The notes under the pieces were generated by a model, which saw only the letters and a list, made by a program, of their open reading frames with translations, did no database searches and had not been told where the DNA came from. A stretch of 36,821 nt of DNA, from positions 1 to 36,821 of the forward strand of contig CANJNC010000038.1 of assembly GCA_947475685.1 (NCBI GenBank), given 5' to 3'. Shown piece after piece: positions 8,159-19,749 of the stretch. Each line of letters opens with the position of its first letter. Within the stretch, counting starts at the first letter, position 1. The position numbers and the translations under genes are program-made. Source of the stretch: Comamonadaceae bacterium. GTDB taxonomy: Bacteria > Pseudomonadota > Gammaproteobacteria > Burkholderiales > Burkholderiaceae_C.

Positions 8159-8546
8159 AAATATTAAAGATGGATTGAATGGCAAAGACTGCCTTGTGAA
8201 AGTTCCGTCAGATTGATCTTGCCTCTACAAGTCAAGCGATTATCGCACCACCTAAACCCTTTTAACGCAAGGGATTGTCCGAATCCATTTGACTCGGGGA
8301 CGATCAAGATCAAGGTCGCCTTGGATAAAAAGTAAACCACGAAAACGCCCTAGAAAACCCGTTATATGCTCAGACGCTCAAGCCAACCCAGGCACCCATT
8401 AACTTTTGAAGTTAGAATCAAATTCCTTGTTGTAAACCAAATTAACATTGCTCTAAAAGGCGCATCCCCACACAATCAAAGGGCAACAGACGCCAAAGCG
8501 CGATCCGTTTCCAACATAAACCCTAGACTCACCAACGAGACGACAC
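8159..8546. other. Divergent intergenic region, no gene seen
   Basis: This 388-base gap separates the minus-strand LigI-like operon from the plus-strand alpha/beta hydrolase gene and should hold both promoters. Two small dyads stand out: GCGAT-T-ATCGC at 8236-8246 and TAACTT-TTG-AAGTTA at 8400-8414. Open frames here are short and continue out of frame into the hydrolase gene, so I treat them as chance. Confidence 0.6.
8236..8246. promoter_or_regulatory. Candidate operator palindrome upstream of LigI-like operon
   Basis: An 11-base perfect dyad, GCGAT and ATCGC around a single T, lies about 80 bases upstream of the ATG at 8158. It could bind a dimeric regulator. There is no independent support. 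Confidence 0.25.
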
Positions 8547-9542
8547 ATGCCCATCATCTTCACCATGATCATGGTATTAGCGGGTTTGCTTTTATGGACC
8601 CCCGATTTATCATTTGAGCGCTTAAAGGCTTTCTATGAAACACCCCAAAGCCAACTCATTCAAACCCCAGAATCCTTGATCTTTGCAGAAGATTCAAACC
8701 CTGCAGCCACCGACAAAGCCACCTTGATATTGATTCATGGCTTTGGCTCAAGTCTTCAAACTTGGGATGAGTGGACCCGTTTATTAAAACCTCATGTGAG
8801 GATCGTACGGTTTGATTTACCAGGGTTTGGTTTAAGCACTGCTCCAACCTCTAATGACTATTCGGACGGCGCAGACATGCGTCGCTTAGAGCAACTCATT
8901 GATGCCAAAAAACTTGACTCCTTCATGATTGCGGGTCACTCCATTGGTGGTCGCATGGCCTGGATGTATGCAGCAAAACATCCTGAAAAAGTGACCCATC
9001 TGGTCCTATTAAGCCCAGATGGTTTTCCAAGTGAGCCCGAAAAAGCATTCTCACAAGGTGCTGATTTTAAACCGACCCACACCTACGACACACCCTTTTA
9101 TCTCGGGCTCATGCGGTATGCGCTGCCTAAATGGGCCGTCAAGATGGCCCTTGAAAGTGCCTTTGCAGACCCAGGCTTGATGACTGAACAAACATTGAGC
9201 AGATATCACGACATGCTGCTGGCCCCAGGTGTGAGAGCAAGCATGCTTGAGCGCATGCAGCAAACCATGAGCATTGACCCCAGGTCCTCCCTGAGGTCCA
9301 TTCATATGCCCACCTTGATCTTATGGGGCGATCAAGACAGCATGATCCCAGTGCGCAATCTGGCTGATTACCAACGCGAAATGCCAACAGCGCAATGGAG
9401 CGTCTTGAAAGATACAGGACATTTAATCCAAGAAGAAAGTGGTGAAGAATCGGCAAAGGCTTTTTTAAGCTTCATAGGCAAAATTCAATCATCCGATCCT
9501 GGGTCCAAGTTCGGAAACAGCACCTCCACAAAACCAAACTGA
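8547..9542 (+). CDS. Alpha/beta hydrolase, membrane-anchored
   Basis: A 331-residue alpha/beta-hydrolase fold protein with an N-terminal hydrophobic segment (about 3-18) that probably anchors it in the inner membrane or acts as an uncleaved signal. It has the oxyanion motif HGFG (64-67), the nucleophile elbow GHSIGG with Ser132, the acid Asp264 in WGDQDSMIP and His292 in DTGHLIQEE: a complete triad with a helical cap around 165-245. It resembles esterases and haloperoxidase-like hydrolases. The absence of further motifs leaves the substrate open. Its last 58 bases overlap the 3' end of def on the opposite strand, so the C-terminal tail (about the last 20 residues, polar and rich in Ser) is encoded antisense to the def C terminus. 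Confidence 0.88.
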   Translation: MPIIFTMIMVLAGLLLWTPDLSFERLKAFYETPQSQLIQTPESLIFAEDSNPAATDKATLILIHGFGSSLQTWDEWTRLLKPHVRIVRFDLPGFGLSTAPTSNDYSDGADMRRLEQLIDAKKLDSFMIAGHSIGGRMAWMYAAKHPEKVTHLVLLSPDGFPSEPEKAFSQGADFKPTHTYDTPFYLGLMRYALPKWAVKMALESAFADPGLMTEQTLSRYHDMLLAPGVRASMLERMQQTMSIDPRSSLRSIHMPTLILWGDQDSMIPVRNLADYQREMPTAQWSVLKDTGHLIQEESGEESAKAFLSFIGKIQSSDPGSKFGNSTSTKPN

Positions 9543-10024
9543 GTCATGTCCTTGATTCTCATTGGGTACAAAATACCTATGAGATGATCGCATTCATGCT
9601 GCACCACGCGCGCATGAAAATCAGACACCTCTCGCTCAATGCGTTGACCCTTGATGTCAAAACCTGAGTACTTCAGTCTCGTGCATCTAGGCACCAGCCC
9701 CCGCATACCCGGAACCGACAAACACCCCTCCCATCCATCCTCAGTGATCTCAGTCAAGGGTTCAAGCACAGGATTGATCAGCACTGTTTTTGGAATGATC
9801 TGAGCTTCAGGGTAACGCACATTGGGCTGGCCCGTCCCAAAGATCACGACTTGCCAGTCCTCCCCGATTTGAGGCGCAGCAATGCCCACGCCATGGGCGG
9901 CGAACATGGCCTGCTCCATATCAGAAACCAAGGCGTGTAAAGCGTCGGTGTCAAATTCCTTGACCGGCTTGGCAACCCTTAGTAGCCTTGGGTCACCCAT
10001 TTTTAAAATATCTCTCATGAACAT
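9485..10024 (-). CDS. def: Peptide deformylase
   Basis: Removes the N-formyl group from nascent proteins using Fe2+ or Zn2+. The 179-residue product has all three family motifs: GVGIAAPQ (45-52), EGCLS (99-103, metal ligand Cys101) and QHECDH (142-147, ligands His143 and His147 with catalytic Glu144). A purine-rich AAGGGG lies four to five bases before the ATG at 10024; a second ATG at 10018 could also be used. It follows ligA by 39 bases on the same strand, so it is probably co-transcribed with it. The usual def-fmt pairing is absent here, so this may be one of two deformylases in the genome. Its 3' end overlaps the convergent alpha/beta hydrolase gene. Confidence 0.95.
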   Translation of the reverse strand: MFMRDILKMGDPRLLRVAKPVKEFDTDALHALVSDMEQAMFAAHGVGIAAPQIGEDWQVVIFGTGQPNVRYPEAQIIPKTVLINPVLEPLTEITEDGWEGCLSVPGMRGLVPRCTRLKYSGFDIKGQRIEREVSDFHARVVQHECDHLIGILYPMRIKDMTQFGFVEVLFPNLDPGSDD

Positions 10025-10063
10025 GATACCCCTTGAAGTTCTTCTACAACGAGATGAATCGCA

Positions 10064-12301
<2,238 letters not shown>

Positions 12302-12410
12302 CTAAAAAAAGGAATCTGAAACGCTCTGGAAATTGGCCATCGGTCTTTAAAGGGCGCAAACTCCAGCGTTGATGCAAAAGCTCAAACCAGCATCTAAGGA
12401 CAGGAAGATG

Positions 12411-13592
12411 TCAACTAAAGAGTCTTCTGGCTTGGGCAGAGCCCGCAGCCAAATCTCTAGAAATCAACACTTGATAAAGAGCGAGCAAATCTTGCTCAAT
12501 ATTACCAAGTGCGGTCGAACTCAACACATAACCCTGGTCATCCATGATGGTCGCTTCCATGTCTTTAGACAACTCTTGCGCCACGTACCACATCCGCCTA
12601 AAGGGATCATCACTTTGCTCAACGTGAGGCACATCCAAAGTCAAACTGAGTAGCCTGATTGCGGAGTTGGATGGATCATCGGCCAAGGCGGCTTGGGTAT
12701 CAAAACTCAAGCCCAATATCGGTGGCAAGCCCACGGCCTTGGCAGGTATCACCATGCGCCCGGGGATCACGCCCGCCACAAACCCCAATTGAGAAGCGTG
12801 TTGCTGCACAAAACCTGGACTCCATGCAAGACGCTGGGCGTGAATTTGAAAAATCAATTGCGCATCATGTTCACTGGCAAATTGATCCAATTCGCGTGCA
12901 CGCGCCACTTCTTCAATCATATCGGTGAACTCGGCCTCTCCACCCATGGTATCTGCAAAACGTTGGGTCTTCATGACAAACTCTGAGAATTCAATTTCGT
13001 TCAATGGCCCCAATCGATTGGCCAACTGAACACCTGCTTGAAAAGCACTGTATCGCTGCCCGGCTTTGACGGATTCCCACTCTCCGCGATGCGCGTGCAA
13101 ACCTTCAATCATAAAAGACTTGCTGCCAATGCGTCTACTTGGCGGCATGGCTGCAAGCGCTGCCTCGCCAAAGACCACATTGTCCAACTCAATATTGGCA
13201 ATCACATCAATCAAAGCATCCAAGGCATATCGGCGCTCCGACTGCACCAGCGACTGAGAAACCTCAAAGTCCAGGCTCTGATCACTGCTCAACGCTTGAG
13301 TCTGTCCAAGATCACTTTGAGCCCCAGCAGCAAGGTCATGTCTTAATTCGCTTGAACTTGAAGCATGTTGATGAGCATCCTCAAAGTCATCCTTCTTGGA
13401 ATCTTCATTGGCGCCATGGATCCCCTCCAAGGTGGGCTCTGTTCGTTCTAAAGACGCGTCTGACAGAGCGCCCTTGGATTTAGGGTCTGCTTGCATGGGT
13501 TTATTTTGTCGAGAGACCCAAACCCCTTGCGCCACCACCGCACCCAATACCAAACCACCTATGATCGCCAAAGTAAGCTGTAGGGTGCTCAT
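12411..13592 (-). CDS. zipA: Cell division protein ZipA-like
   Basis: Inner-membrane division protein that tethers FtsZ at the septum. The 393-residue product has one N-terminal membrane segment (about 5-27, LTLAIIGGLVLGAVVAQGVWV), a charged, low-complexity linker (about 30-130), and a C-terminal ZipA domain from about residue 240, with the conserved stretch around LDVPHVEQSDDPFRRMWYVA and MEATIMDDQGYVLS. Identification rests mainly on this architecture and on position between smc and ligA, an order typical of betaproteobacteria. ZipA sequences diverge strongly, so the middle region (about 140-235, including LDALIDVIANIELDN) is less certain. It starts 36 bases after the smc stop and is probably in the same transcript. 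Confidence 0.88.
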   Translation of the reverse strand: MSTLQLTLAIIGGLVLGAVVAQGVWVSRQNKPMQADPKSKGALSDASLERTEPTLEGIHGANEDSKKDDFEDAHQHASSSSELRHDLAAGAQSDLGQTQALSSDQSLDFEVSQSLVQSERRYALDALIDVIANIELDNVVFGEAALAAMPPSRRIGSKSFMIEGLHAHRGEWESVKAGQRYSAFQAGVQLANRLGPLNEIEFSEFVMKTQRFADTMGGEAEFTDMIEEVARARELDQFASEHDAQLIFQIHAQRLAWSPGFVQQHASQLGFVAGVIPGRMVIPAKAVGLPPILGLSFDTQAALADDPSNSAIRLLSLTLDVPHVEQSDDPFRRMWYVAQELSKDMEATIMDDQGYVLSSTALGNIEQDLLALYQVLISRDLAAGSAQARRLFS

Positions 13593-13628
13593 TGAATCGA
13601 TGGCTTTGGGAGCGTGATCAAAACAAAC

Positions 13629-16600
13629 TTAAGCGGGCTCAACCATCGAGATGGCAGAGACCATATCTACGGCCACAATCCTAGAGACGCCTTGCTCTTG
13701 CATGGTCACACCAATCAGCTGCTCGGCCATCTCCATGGTGATTTTGTTATGGGAAATAAATAAAAACTGAGTCTCTTTGGACATGCTGGCAACCAGTTTG
13801 CAATAGCGCTCGGTGTTGGCATCGTCCAATGGCGCATCCACCTCATCGAGCAAACAAAATGGAGCTGGATTGAGTTGAAAAATAGCAAACACCAAGGCAA
13901 TCGCAGTCAAGGCCTTCTCGCCCCCGGAGAGCAAATAGATGGTTTGATTTTTCTTGCCAGGTGGTTGAGCGTAGACTTGAACACCCGAGTCCAAAATTTC
14001 TTCACCCGTCATCTCCAACCTTGCGTTTCCTCCGCCAAAGAGCTCTGGAAACATACGCCCAAAGTGTTCATTGACAATGTTGAATGTCGAGCCGAGCAAG
14101 TCACGCGTTTCAGCATCAATTTTCTTGATCGCAGCTTCCAAGGTCAACATGGCTTCTGTCAGATCAGCCGTTTGCGCGTCAAGGAAAGTTTTCCTCTCTT
14201 GTGCGTGAGTCAACTCTTCAAGAGCTGCCAAGTTCACTGCACCCAGGAGTTGAATTTCACGCTGCAAACGGTCAATTTCAATGGACAAGCCAGCCAATTT
14301 GACGGCCCCCTCTTTTATACCTTGCTCAACAACTGACACATCCGCCTGCGCCTCATTCAATTGGTTCAAGTACTGATCCACGCCAATTCTGGCGGCTTGT
14401 TCTTTGAGTTGCAAGTCTTGCATTTTTTGGCGCAAGGGCTCCAACGCACGTTCAAACTGCAAACGCCTCTCATCACTTGCCCTGAGTTTGGCTGTCAAGT
14501 CGTCATAGACACTTCGCTTTGCAGCCAAGGCCTGTTCGCGTTCGAGCTTGATGGCCAAGGCGTCTTGTAGACTTTCTTGAAGTTTGTTCTCATTGAGACT
14601 TTCAATCTCTTCATTCAACTGCGTCTTTTCTTGCTCAACCGAGGTGAGTTGCTCTTTGGCCGTGCGAATCACGCGTTCCAATTCCGCATCTCTGGTCGAC
14701 AAACTTCTCTTTGTGAAGTCTGCCTCTTGCTGTTGGCGCTCAATTAAACGAATATCCTCTTTGGCCCTTGAAAGCAATTCGTTGGAAGTACTCAGGTGAT
14801 CTTGCAACTGAGCATGCCTTTCTTGTTGATCGGCCAACTGCATATCCAAAGACTCAAATTTGACTTCAAATTCCGATTTGCGAACTTGCAATTGATCACT
14901 CAAGGATTTGTTCTCTTGCAAATCCGCCAATATTTGCTCACTTCTTTGGCGAGTCTGATCCAGCAATTGAGCCACGGCAATGGACTCTACTTGAACGTCG
15001 TGGGCCTTCTTTTGCGCTGCAAGGGTTTGGGTTCGAGCGCCCTCCAAATCTTGGGTTGTTCTGGCGTAGGCCGACTCAGCGCGAACCAAATCGCCTTGAG
15101 CTTGCTCACGCATCAACTGTTGTGCTTTGAGTTGCTTGTCTAAATTCTCAATCAATTGAGCGCGCTCAAGAACTCCGGCTTGCTCGTGATCGGCTGCATA
15201 AAATAAAATGCTTTGCGCACCCACGACGTGGCCCTTGGGTGTGAAGATGAACTCCGCATCGTTCAAACTGAATTGGCTGCGGGCAGAGAAAGCTTCCGTC
15301 AAATTTTGGGCCGTATAGGCCCCCTTTAACCAATGCGACAACAAAGCATTCAAAGCACTGTCTGTGCAATGAATCTTGTCCATCAACCGTGAAAGCTTGG
15401 AGTCCGATGAGACGGGCTTGGCATTGGGTAACTCGTGGAAAACCACCTTGACTGGGGGCGGATCTTGATCGAAAGATTGAACACTTTCTAAACGTGTAAC
15501 CTGGTACGAACCCACGCGCTCTCTGAGCGCTGACTCAACGGCCGTCTCCCAGCCCTCTTGAACCTGTAATTGAGACCACAAAGCACTCAAACCATCCAAG
15601 CCATGCTTGCTTAACCAAGGCTTTAAGCGCCCGTTTTCGAGCACGTTGGATTGAAGGCTCTTTAAAGCCTCGACTTTGGCAGACAAGTCCGCCTGTTTTG
15701 AAGATTCGTCATTGACCGACAGTTGAGCGCTCTTTCTTTGCTCTTCAAGGCCAGGCAATTGCTCTTGGAGTTGCGCCAAGCGCTCTTGGGCCTCTAGAGC
15801 ATGTGCATTGGCAAGCGCCAATTGAGCTTGAACACCTTCAAGTCGAGCTGGATCTGGGGCATTGATGGTCAAAAGATCTTGATTGAAACGCTCACGCCTG
15901 GCTGTCAACTGGGTGAGTTGCTCATCCACGCTCCTTTGCTCAGCTGCCAAAACTTGAATTTGTTGCTGCAATTGAATGACAGATTGCTGTTGCTCGGCAC
16001 TTTGACGCTGGTGCTCAAGGGCCTGTAGTTCAAGCTCAGGTAAACTCAATTTGAGTGTGCTGCATTTTTCCTCAAGTTGAAGGGCAAGCATCTCTTGGTC
16101 TTCTAATTTCTCAACCAATCCGGCCCTCTCTTGCACGGCCTCTTGCTCACGGTGGGTCCATTGACGAACTTGCTCCTCCAAGACCAGCAAGCGAGACTGC
16201 GCTTTTTGTCTTGCATCCAGCAAAAATCGAATCTCAGCTTCTATGCGTCCGACCTCGGCACTGGCATCGTACAGCTTGCCTTGCGATTGGTTGACCTCAT
16301 CGCCTCCAGCATAATGGGCCTGCCTGAGCGTCTCGATTTCAGACTCCACATGCCTTAATTGCGCTACTTGGGACTCGTAATCGATATTGGATTTTTGGAT
16401 ATCAAGAACGTATTGTTCTTGGGCAACTTTGGCCTCAGTCCATTTGAGCCACCAAAGCTGGCGCTGCTTTTTGGTGACATCACTTTGCAAGGTATTGTAT
16501 TTTAGAGCGACAACGGCTTGTTGGTCCAAGCGCTCGATTTGCGCATTCAGTTCACGCAAAATATCTTCCACACGGGTGAGATTTTCACGGGTATCGGAGA

Positions 16601-17150
16601 GCCTATTTTCTGTCTCGCGGCGGCGTTCTTTGTATTTGGAAACACCAGCAGCCTCCTCCAAAAAGAGCCTCAACTCCTCTGGCTTGGATTCAATGATTCG
16701 ACTGATGGTGCCTTGCCCGATGATGGCATAGGCGCGAGGCCCCAAGCCCGTGCCGAGAAATACATCTTGAACATCTCGCCTTCTCACGGGCTGATTGTTC
16801 AAGTAGTAACTGCTCGAACCATCCCGAGTAAGTACACGCTTGACCGCGATCTCTGCAAATTGACTCCATTGTCCTCCAGCGCGGTGGTTCGAATTGTCAA
16901 ACACCAACTCCACACTGGATCTAGAAGCCGCCTTTCTGCTGGTCGTGCCATTGAAGATCACATCTTGCATTGACTCGCCGCGCAACTCGCTTGCACGGCT
17001 CTCGCCAAGGACCCATCTCACAGCGTCCATGATGTTTGATTTCCCACACCCATTGGGCCCGACAACTCCCACGAGTTGTCCGGGCAACATCAACTGAGTG
17101 GAATCAGCAAATGATTTGAAACCGGAAAGCTTGATATTTGTTAAACGCAC
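13629..17150 (-). CDS. smc: Chromosome segregation protein SMC
   Basis: ATPase that organises and compacts the chromosome. The 1173-residue product has an N-terminal head with Walker A GPNGCGKSN, long coiled coils rich in Gln, Glu and Leu (about 165-500 and 665-1010), a hinge domain around 500-660 (LKPWLSKHGLDGLSALW onward), and a C-terminal head with the signature LSGGEKALTAIAL near 1071, then Walker B and the D-loop (CLLDEVDAPLDD). It starts with GTG at 17150, preceded by AAAGG about six bases upstream, giving the standard MRLTNIKLSGFKSFAD. Partners ScpA and ScpB are not in the window. First gene of the smc-zipA-ligA-def group, divergent from dapC. Confidence 0.97.
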   Translation of the reverse strand: MRLTNIKLSGFKSFADSTQLMLPGQLVGVVGPNGCGKSNIMDAVRWVLGESRASELRGESMQDVIFNGTTSRKAASRSSVELVFDNSNHRAGGQWSQFAEIAVKRVLTRDGSSSYYLNNQPVRRRDVQDVFLGTGLGPRAYAIIGQGTISRIIESKPEELRLFLEEAAGVSKYKERRRETENRLSDTRENLTRVEDILRELNAQIERLDQQAVVALKYNTLQSDVTKKQRQLWWLKWTEAKVAQEQYVLDIQKSNIDYESQVAQLRHVESEIETLRQAHYAGGDEVNQSQGKLYDASAEVGRIEAEIRFLLDARQKAQSRLLVLEEQVRQWTHREQEAVQERAGLVEKLEDQEMLALQLEEKCSTLKLSLPELELQALEHQRQSAEQQQSVIQLQQQIQVLAAEQRSVDEQLTQLTARRERFNQDLLTINAPDPARLEGVQAQLALANAHALEAQERLAQLQEQLPGLEEQRKSAQLSVNDESSKQADLSAKVEALKSLQSNVLENGRLKPWLSKHGLDGLSALWSQLQVQEGWETAVESALRERVGSYQVTRLESVQSFDQDPPPVKVVFHELPNAKPVSSDSKLSRLMDKIHCTDSALNALLSHWLKGAYTAQNLTEAFSARSQFSLNDAEFIFTPKGHVVGAQSILFYAADHEQAGVLERAQLIENLDKQLKAQQLMREQAQGDLVRAESAYARTTQDLEGARTQTLAAQKKAHDVQVESIAVAQLLDQTRQRSEQILADLQENKSLSDQLQVRKSEFEVKFESLDMQLADQQERHAQLQDHLSTSNELLSRAKEDIRLIERQQQEADFTKRSLSTRDAELERVIRTAKEQLTSVEQEKTQLNEEIESLNENKLQESLQDALAIKLEREQALAAKRSVYDDLTAKLRASDERRLQFERALEPLRQKMQDLQLKEQAARIGVDQYLNQLNEAQADVSVVEQGIKEGAVKLAGLSIEIDRLQREIQLLGAVNLAALEELTHAQERKTFLDAQTADLTEAMLTLEAAIKKIDAETRDLLGSTFNIVNEHFGRMFPELFGGGNARLEMTGEEILDSGVQVYAQPPGKKNQTIYLLSGGEKALTAIALVFAIFQLNPAPFCLLDEVDAPLDDANTERYCKLVASMSKETQFLFISHNKITMEMAEQLIGVTMQEQGVSRIVAVDMVSAISMVEPA

Positions 17151-17190
17151 CGAAAACCTTTAAGCTCGAAACACGATAATGCACAGAAAA

Positions 17191-17207
17191 GAGAAAACTA
17201 TTTTCTC
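17191..17207. promoter_or_regulatory. 17-base palindrome near the smc start
   Basis: GAGAAAA and TTTTCTC are perfect inverted repeats around a CTA loop, about 41 bases upstream of the smc GTG. It could be an operator for smc or dapC, or a weak hairpin. There is no independent evidence. Confidence 0.3.
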
Positions 17208-17220
17208 ATGTTCTCAATTG

Positions 17221-17269
17221 ATTTGGGAGGTCTATTATGCTCGAAGTCCGTCCCCAAATAAGCTTTGGG
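17221..17269 (+). promoter_or_regulatory. Leader with mutually exclusive hairpins upstream of dapC
   Basis: Three short segments can pair in two exclusive ways. ATTTGGG (17221-17227) is a perfect complement of CCCAAAT (17253-17259), and CCCAAA (17253-17258) is also a perfect complement of TTTGGG (17264-17269). The first arm overlaps the GGGAGG ribosome site of a 17-codon frame. The logic resembles an attenuator or translational switch, but no U-tract follows and it is unknown whether the region is transcribed. Confidence 0.3.
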
Positions 17270-17290
17270 CGAGACATTTCAGCCCTTTAA
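17237..17290 (+). CDS. Possible 17-residue leader peptide
   Basis: ATG at 17237 follows GGGAGG by six bases, the best ribosome site in this gap, and opens a frame MLEVRPQISFGRDISAL that stops at TAA 17288-17290. It lies about 170 bases before dapC on the same strand. It contains no lysine codon, so classical lysine-starvation attenuation is unlikely. It may be a leader peptide, a small protein or chance. Confidence 0.25.
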   Translation: MLEVRPQISFGRDISAL

Positions 17291-17457
17291 AATAATACAA
17301 AAGATTTCAATTAAACGGCTTCAAGTCGCGTGCAATGCCAATGGACTCAGCTCCAAGCATCTTCAAAAGGGCATCGATAAGGGCAAGCACAGGAGCTCAA
17401 TTTGTTTCTGTACACATGCGCCAAGAAGGTGCGATTTAAGAGGGATAATACACAGCC

Positions 17458-18693
17458 ATGAATCCCTTGCTTCACCAACTTCAGCCCTACCCCTTTGAGA
17501 GGCTCAAGGCGCTATTTTCCAGCGTCACGCCCTCGCAAACCTTGCGCCCCATCAGCTTGGGCATTGGAGAGCCCAAACACCCTACACCCGAGTGGCTCAA
17601 AGAGCAATTATTGGCTGGGTTTTCTGCCTTGGCGGCCTACCCCCCTACGGCGGGAGACCTGCGCTTTAGACAAGCTTGCGGCGATTGGCTCAAGAGGCGC
17701 TACAAGCTAGAGCTCAATGCAGGCACCCAAATTCTTCCCGTCAACGGCTCCAGAGAGGCTCTTTTTGCCATCACCCAGACCGTGGTCAACCCAACGGGAC
17801 ACTTGAGCGCCCAAGTTCAATCCCACAGTCCCAAGCCTTATGTGGTATGCCCCAACCCCTTTTATCAAATCTATGAAGGTGCCGCCTTTTTGGCTGGAGC
17901 GCAACCCTATTATGTAGCGTCCCTAGAGGGCAAGAACTTCGCCATGGATTGGCAAAGTGTGCCTGCTGATGTATGGGCCCAAACGCAATTGCTGTTTGTA
18001 TGCTCACCAGGTAATCCTACGGGCGCAGTCGTGCCCCTTTCAGAATGGGAAACACTTTTTGATCTGAGCGAAAAATATGGCTTTGTGATTGCCTCAGACG
18101 AGTGTTACAGCGAAATTTACTTCCGCCCAGAAGCGCCTATAGGCTCGCTTGAAGCTGCACACGCTTTGGGCCGCGCAGAGTTTAAAAATTTAATCGCCTT
18201 CACCTCACTGTCTAAACGCAGCAATATGCCTGGGCTTAGAAGCGGTTTTGTGGCCGGAGACAGTGAAATCATCAAAAAATTTCTGCTCTACAGAACTTAC
18301 CATGGCAGCGCCATGAGTGGCATGATTCAGCACGCGAGCATTGCCGCTTGGTCCGATGAGGTGCATGTCTGTGAAAACCGACTGAAATACCAGCACAAAT
18401 TCGCTGCTGTCACACCCGTCTTGCAAAGCGTCTTGGAGGTGCAGCTTCCTGATGCAGGCTTTTACCTTTGGGCCAAAGTACCCGGCGGTCATGATGAACA
18501 CTTTGCGCGTGAGCTGCTCAGGCAATACAATGTGACCGTTTTACCTGGCAGCTACTTGGCAAGAGAGGTGGCTGGCCACAATCCTGGGAGCGGTCGCATT
18601 CGCATGGCCTTGGTTGCTGAAACCGATGAGTGTCTAGAAGCAGCTCATCGCATCGTTGAGTTCACCCAACAATACGTCGCGCCCGCATCGTGA
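17458..18693 (+). CDS. dapC: N-succinyldiaminopimelate aminotransferase
   Basis: PLP-dependent class I/II aminotransferase that makes N-succinyl-LL-2,6-diaminopimelate in the succinylase branch of lysine and peptidoglycan precursor synthesis. The 411-residue product shows ISLGIGEPKHPTPEW at the N terminus, AAYPPTAGDLRFRQA, the substrate-binding CSPGNPTGAV, SDECYSEIYF, and the PLP lysine in SLSKRSNMPGLRSG. The C terminus has GSGRIRMALV with the carboxylate-binding arginine. Position immediately upstream of dapD and dapE supports DapC over a generic aminotransferase. The ATG at 17458 has purine-rich AAGAGGG upstream. Divergent from smc. Confidence 0.95.
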   Translation: MNPLLHQLQPYPFERLKALFSSVTPSQTLRPISLGIGEPKHPTPEWLKEQLLAGFSALAAYPPTAGDLRFRQACGDWLKRRYKLELNAGTQILPVNGSREALFAITQTVVNPTGHLSAQVQSHSPKPYVVCPNPFYQIYEGAAFLAGAQPYYVASLEGKNFAMDWQSVPADVWAQTQLLFVCSPGNPTGAVVPLSEWETLFDLSEKYGFVIASDECYSEIYFRPEAPIGSLEAAHALGRAEFKNLIAFTSLSKRSNMPGLRSGFVAGDSEIIKKFLLYRTYHGSAMSGMIQHASIAAWSDEVHVCENRLKYQHKFAAVTPVLQSVLEVQLPDAGFYLWAKVPGGHDEHFARELLRQYNVTVLPGSYLAREVAGHNPGSGRIRMALVAETDECLEAAHRIVEFTQQYVAPAS

Positions 18694-18796
18694 TCAGGTC
18701 TTGACATCCTGACTTGTGATGCTGTTTTGTCTTTTAATCAATTGACTGCAAGCGAAGTCTTCTATTTTTTTAACCCCACCATTGACCTTTACTCAA

Positions 18797-19630
18797 ATGA
18801 CTCCATCCTCCACTTCATTAGAAAACACCATCAATCAAGCCTGGGAAGACCGCGCTCAACTCAGCCCAGGCTCGGCATCCAAGGAAATTTTACAAGCCGT
18901 AGAACACGTGATAGGGGAGCTCAACAATGGCCGCTTGCGTGTTTCTACCAAAGAAGCTATGGGCAAATGGGTGACGCATCAATGGATCAAAAAAGCTGTG
19001 CTGCTGAGCTTTCGCTTGCATGACAACCAAATGATTCACGCGGGCGATTTGGGCTTTTATGACAAGGTCAAAACCAAGTTCTCCAACTTGAACGACGAAC
19101 AAATGAAACAAAGTGGCGTTCGCGTGGTACCCCCAGCCGTTGCTCGCCGCGGATCCTATATAGCCAAAGGTGCCATCTTGATGCCCAGTTATGTCAATAT
19201 CGGTGCTTATGTCGATGAAGGCACCATGGTTGACACCTGGGCTACCGTGGGCTCTTGTGCTCAAGTCGGCAAAAACGTGCATCTGTCTGGTGGCGTGGGC
19301 TTGGGCGGTGTTTTAGAGCCCTTACAAGCCAATCCGACCATCATTGAAGACAACTGTTTCATTGGTGCAAGAAGTGAAATTGTTGAAGGTGTCATTGTTG
19401 AAGAAAATTCAGTGATCTCGATGGGTGTGTACATTGGACAAAGCACCAAAATTTACGACCGAGCGACGGGTGAAGTGAGTTACGGTCGAGTCCCATCAGG
19501 CTCCGTGGTGGTTTCGGGCAACCTACCCTCTGCAAATGGAAAGTACAGCCTTTACTGCGCCGTGATTGTCAAACGGGTAGATGCTCAAACAAGAGCAAAA
19601 ACCAGCTTGAATGATCTCCTAAGAGACTAA
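18797..19630 (+). CDS. dapD: 2,3,4,5-tetrahydropyridine-2,6-dicarboxylate N-succinyltransferase
   Basis: Transfers succinyl from succinyl-CoA to tetrahydrodipicolinate, the step before DapC. The 277-residue product has an alpha-helical N-terminal domain (about 1-100) and a left-handed beta-helix of hexapeptide repeats (for example [30 protein letters not shown] in pieces of six), with the conserved [16 protein letters not shown]. It is very close in length to E. coli DapD (274). The ATG at 18797 is chosen over an upstream TTG at 18782. It is 103 bases after dapC; this gap carries no strong terminator, so co-transcription is possible. Confidence 0.97.
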   Translation: MTPSSTSLENTINQAWEDRAQLSPGSASKEILQAVEHVIGELNNGRLRVSTKEAMGKWVTHQWIKKAVLLSFRLHDNQMIHAGDLGFYDKVKTKFSNLNDEQMKQSGVRVVPPAVARRGSYIAKGAILMPSYVNIGAYVDEGTMVDTWATVGSCAQVGKNVHLSGGVGLGGVLEPLQANPTIIEDNCFIGARSEIVEGVIVEENSVISMGVYIGQSTKIYDRATGEVSYGRVPSGSVVVSGNLPSANGKYSLYCAVIVKRVDAQTRAKTSLNDLLRD

Positions 19631-19706
19631 ATCCCCTTTTCTTTTTCATTTAAAGGCCAGGCGCCCGATTTTCACTGAATATTTGTGTCGCAAGGCCCTT
19701 TTTTAA

Positions 19707-19735
19707 TTGAACTTAAAGTGTTCATACCCTATCCA
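19707..19735 (+). promoter_or_regulatory. Possible promoter before dapE
   Basis: TTGAAC (19707-19712), a 17-base spacer and TATCCA (19730-19735) resemble a sigma-70 promoter. The predicted start would be only about 8 bases before the dapE ATG, which itself has no Shine-Dalgarno, so a near-leaderless transcript is conceivable. Confidence 0.25.
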
Positions 19736-19749
19736 TAAAGCATTTTTTC

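Larger units (their letters stand above)
17151..17457. other. smc/dapC divergent intergenic region
   Basis: A 307-base gap without a recognised gene. It holds a 17-base palindrome (17191-17207), competing inverted repeats with a tiny open frame behind a good ribosome site (17221-17290), and the ribosome-proximal part of dapC (AGAGGG about 10-15 bases before its ATG). Promoters for smc and dapC must lie here; I could not assign convincing -35/-10 pairs. Confidence 0.6.

Noticed and set aside
17151-17457. Lysine riboswitch upstream of dapC
   Set aside because: I could not find the long five-helix conserved core of the lysine riboswitch; only short inverted repeats are present, so it is listed as an unclassified leader.
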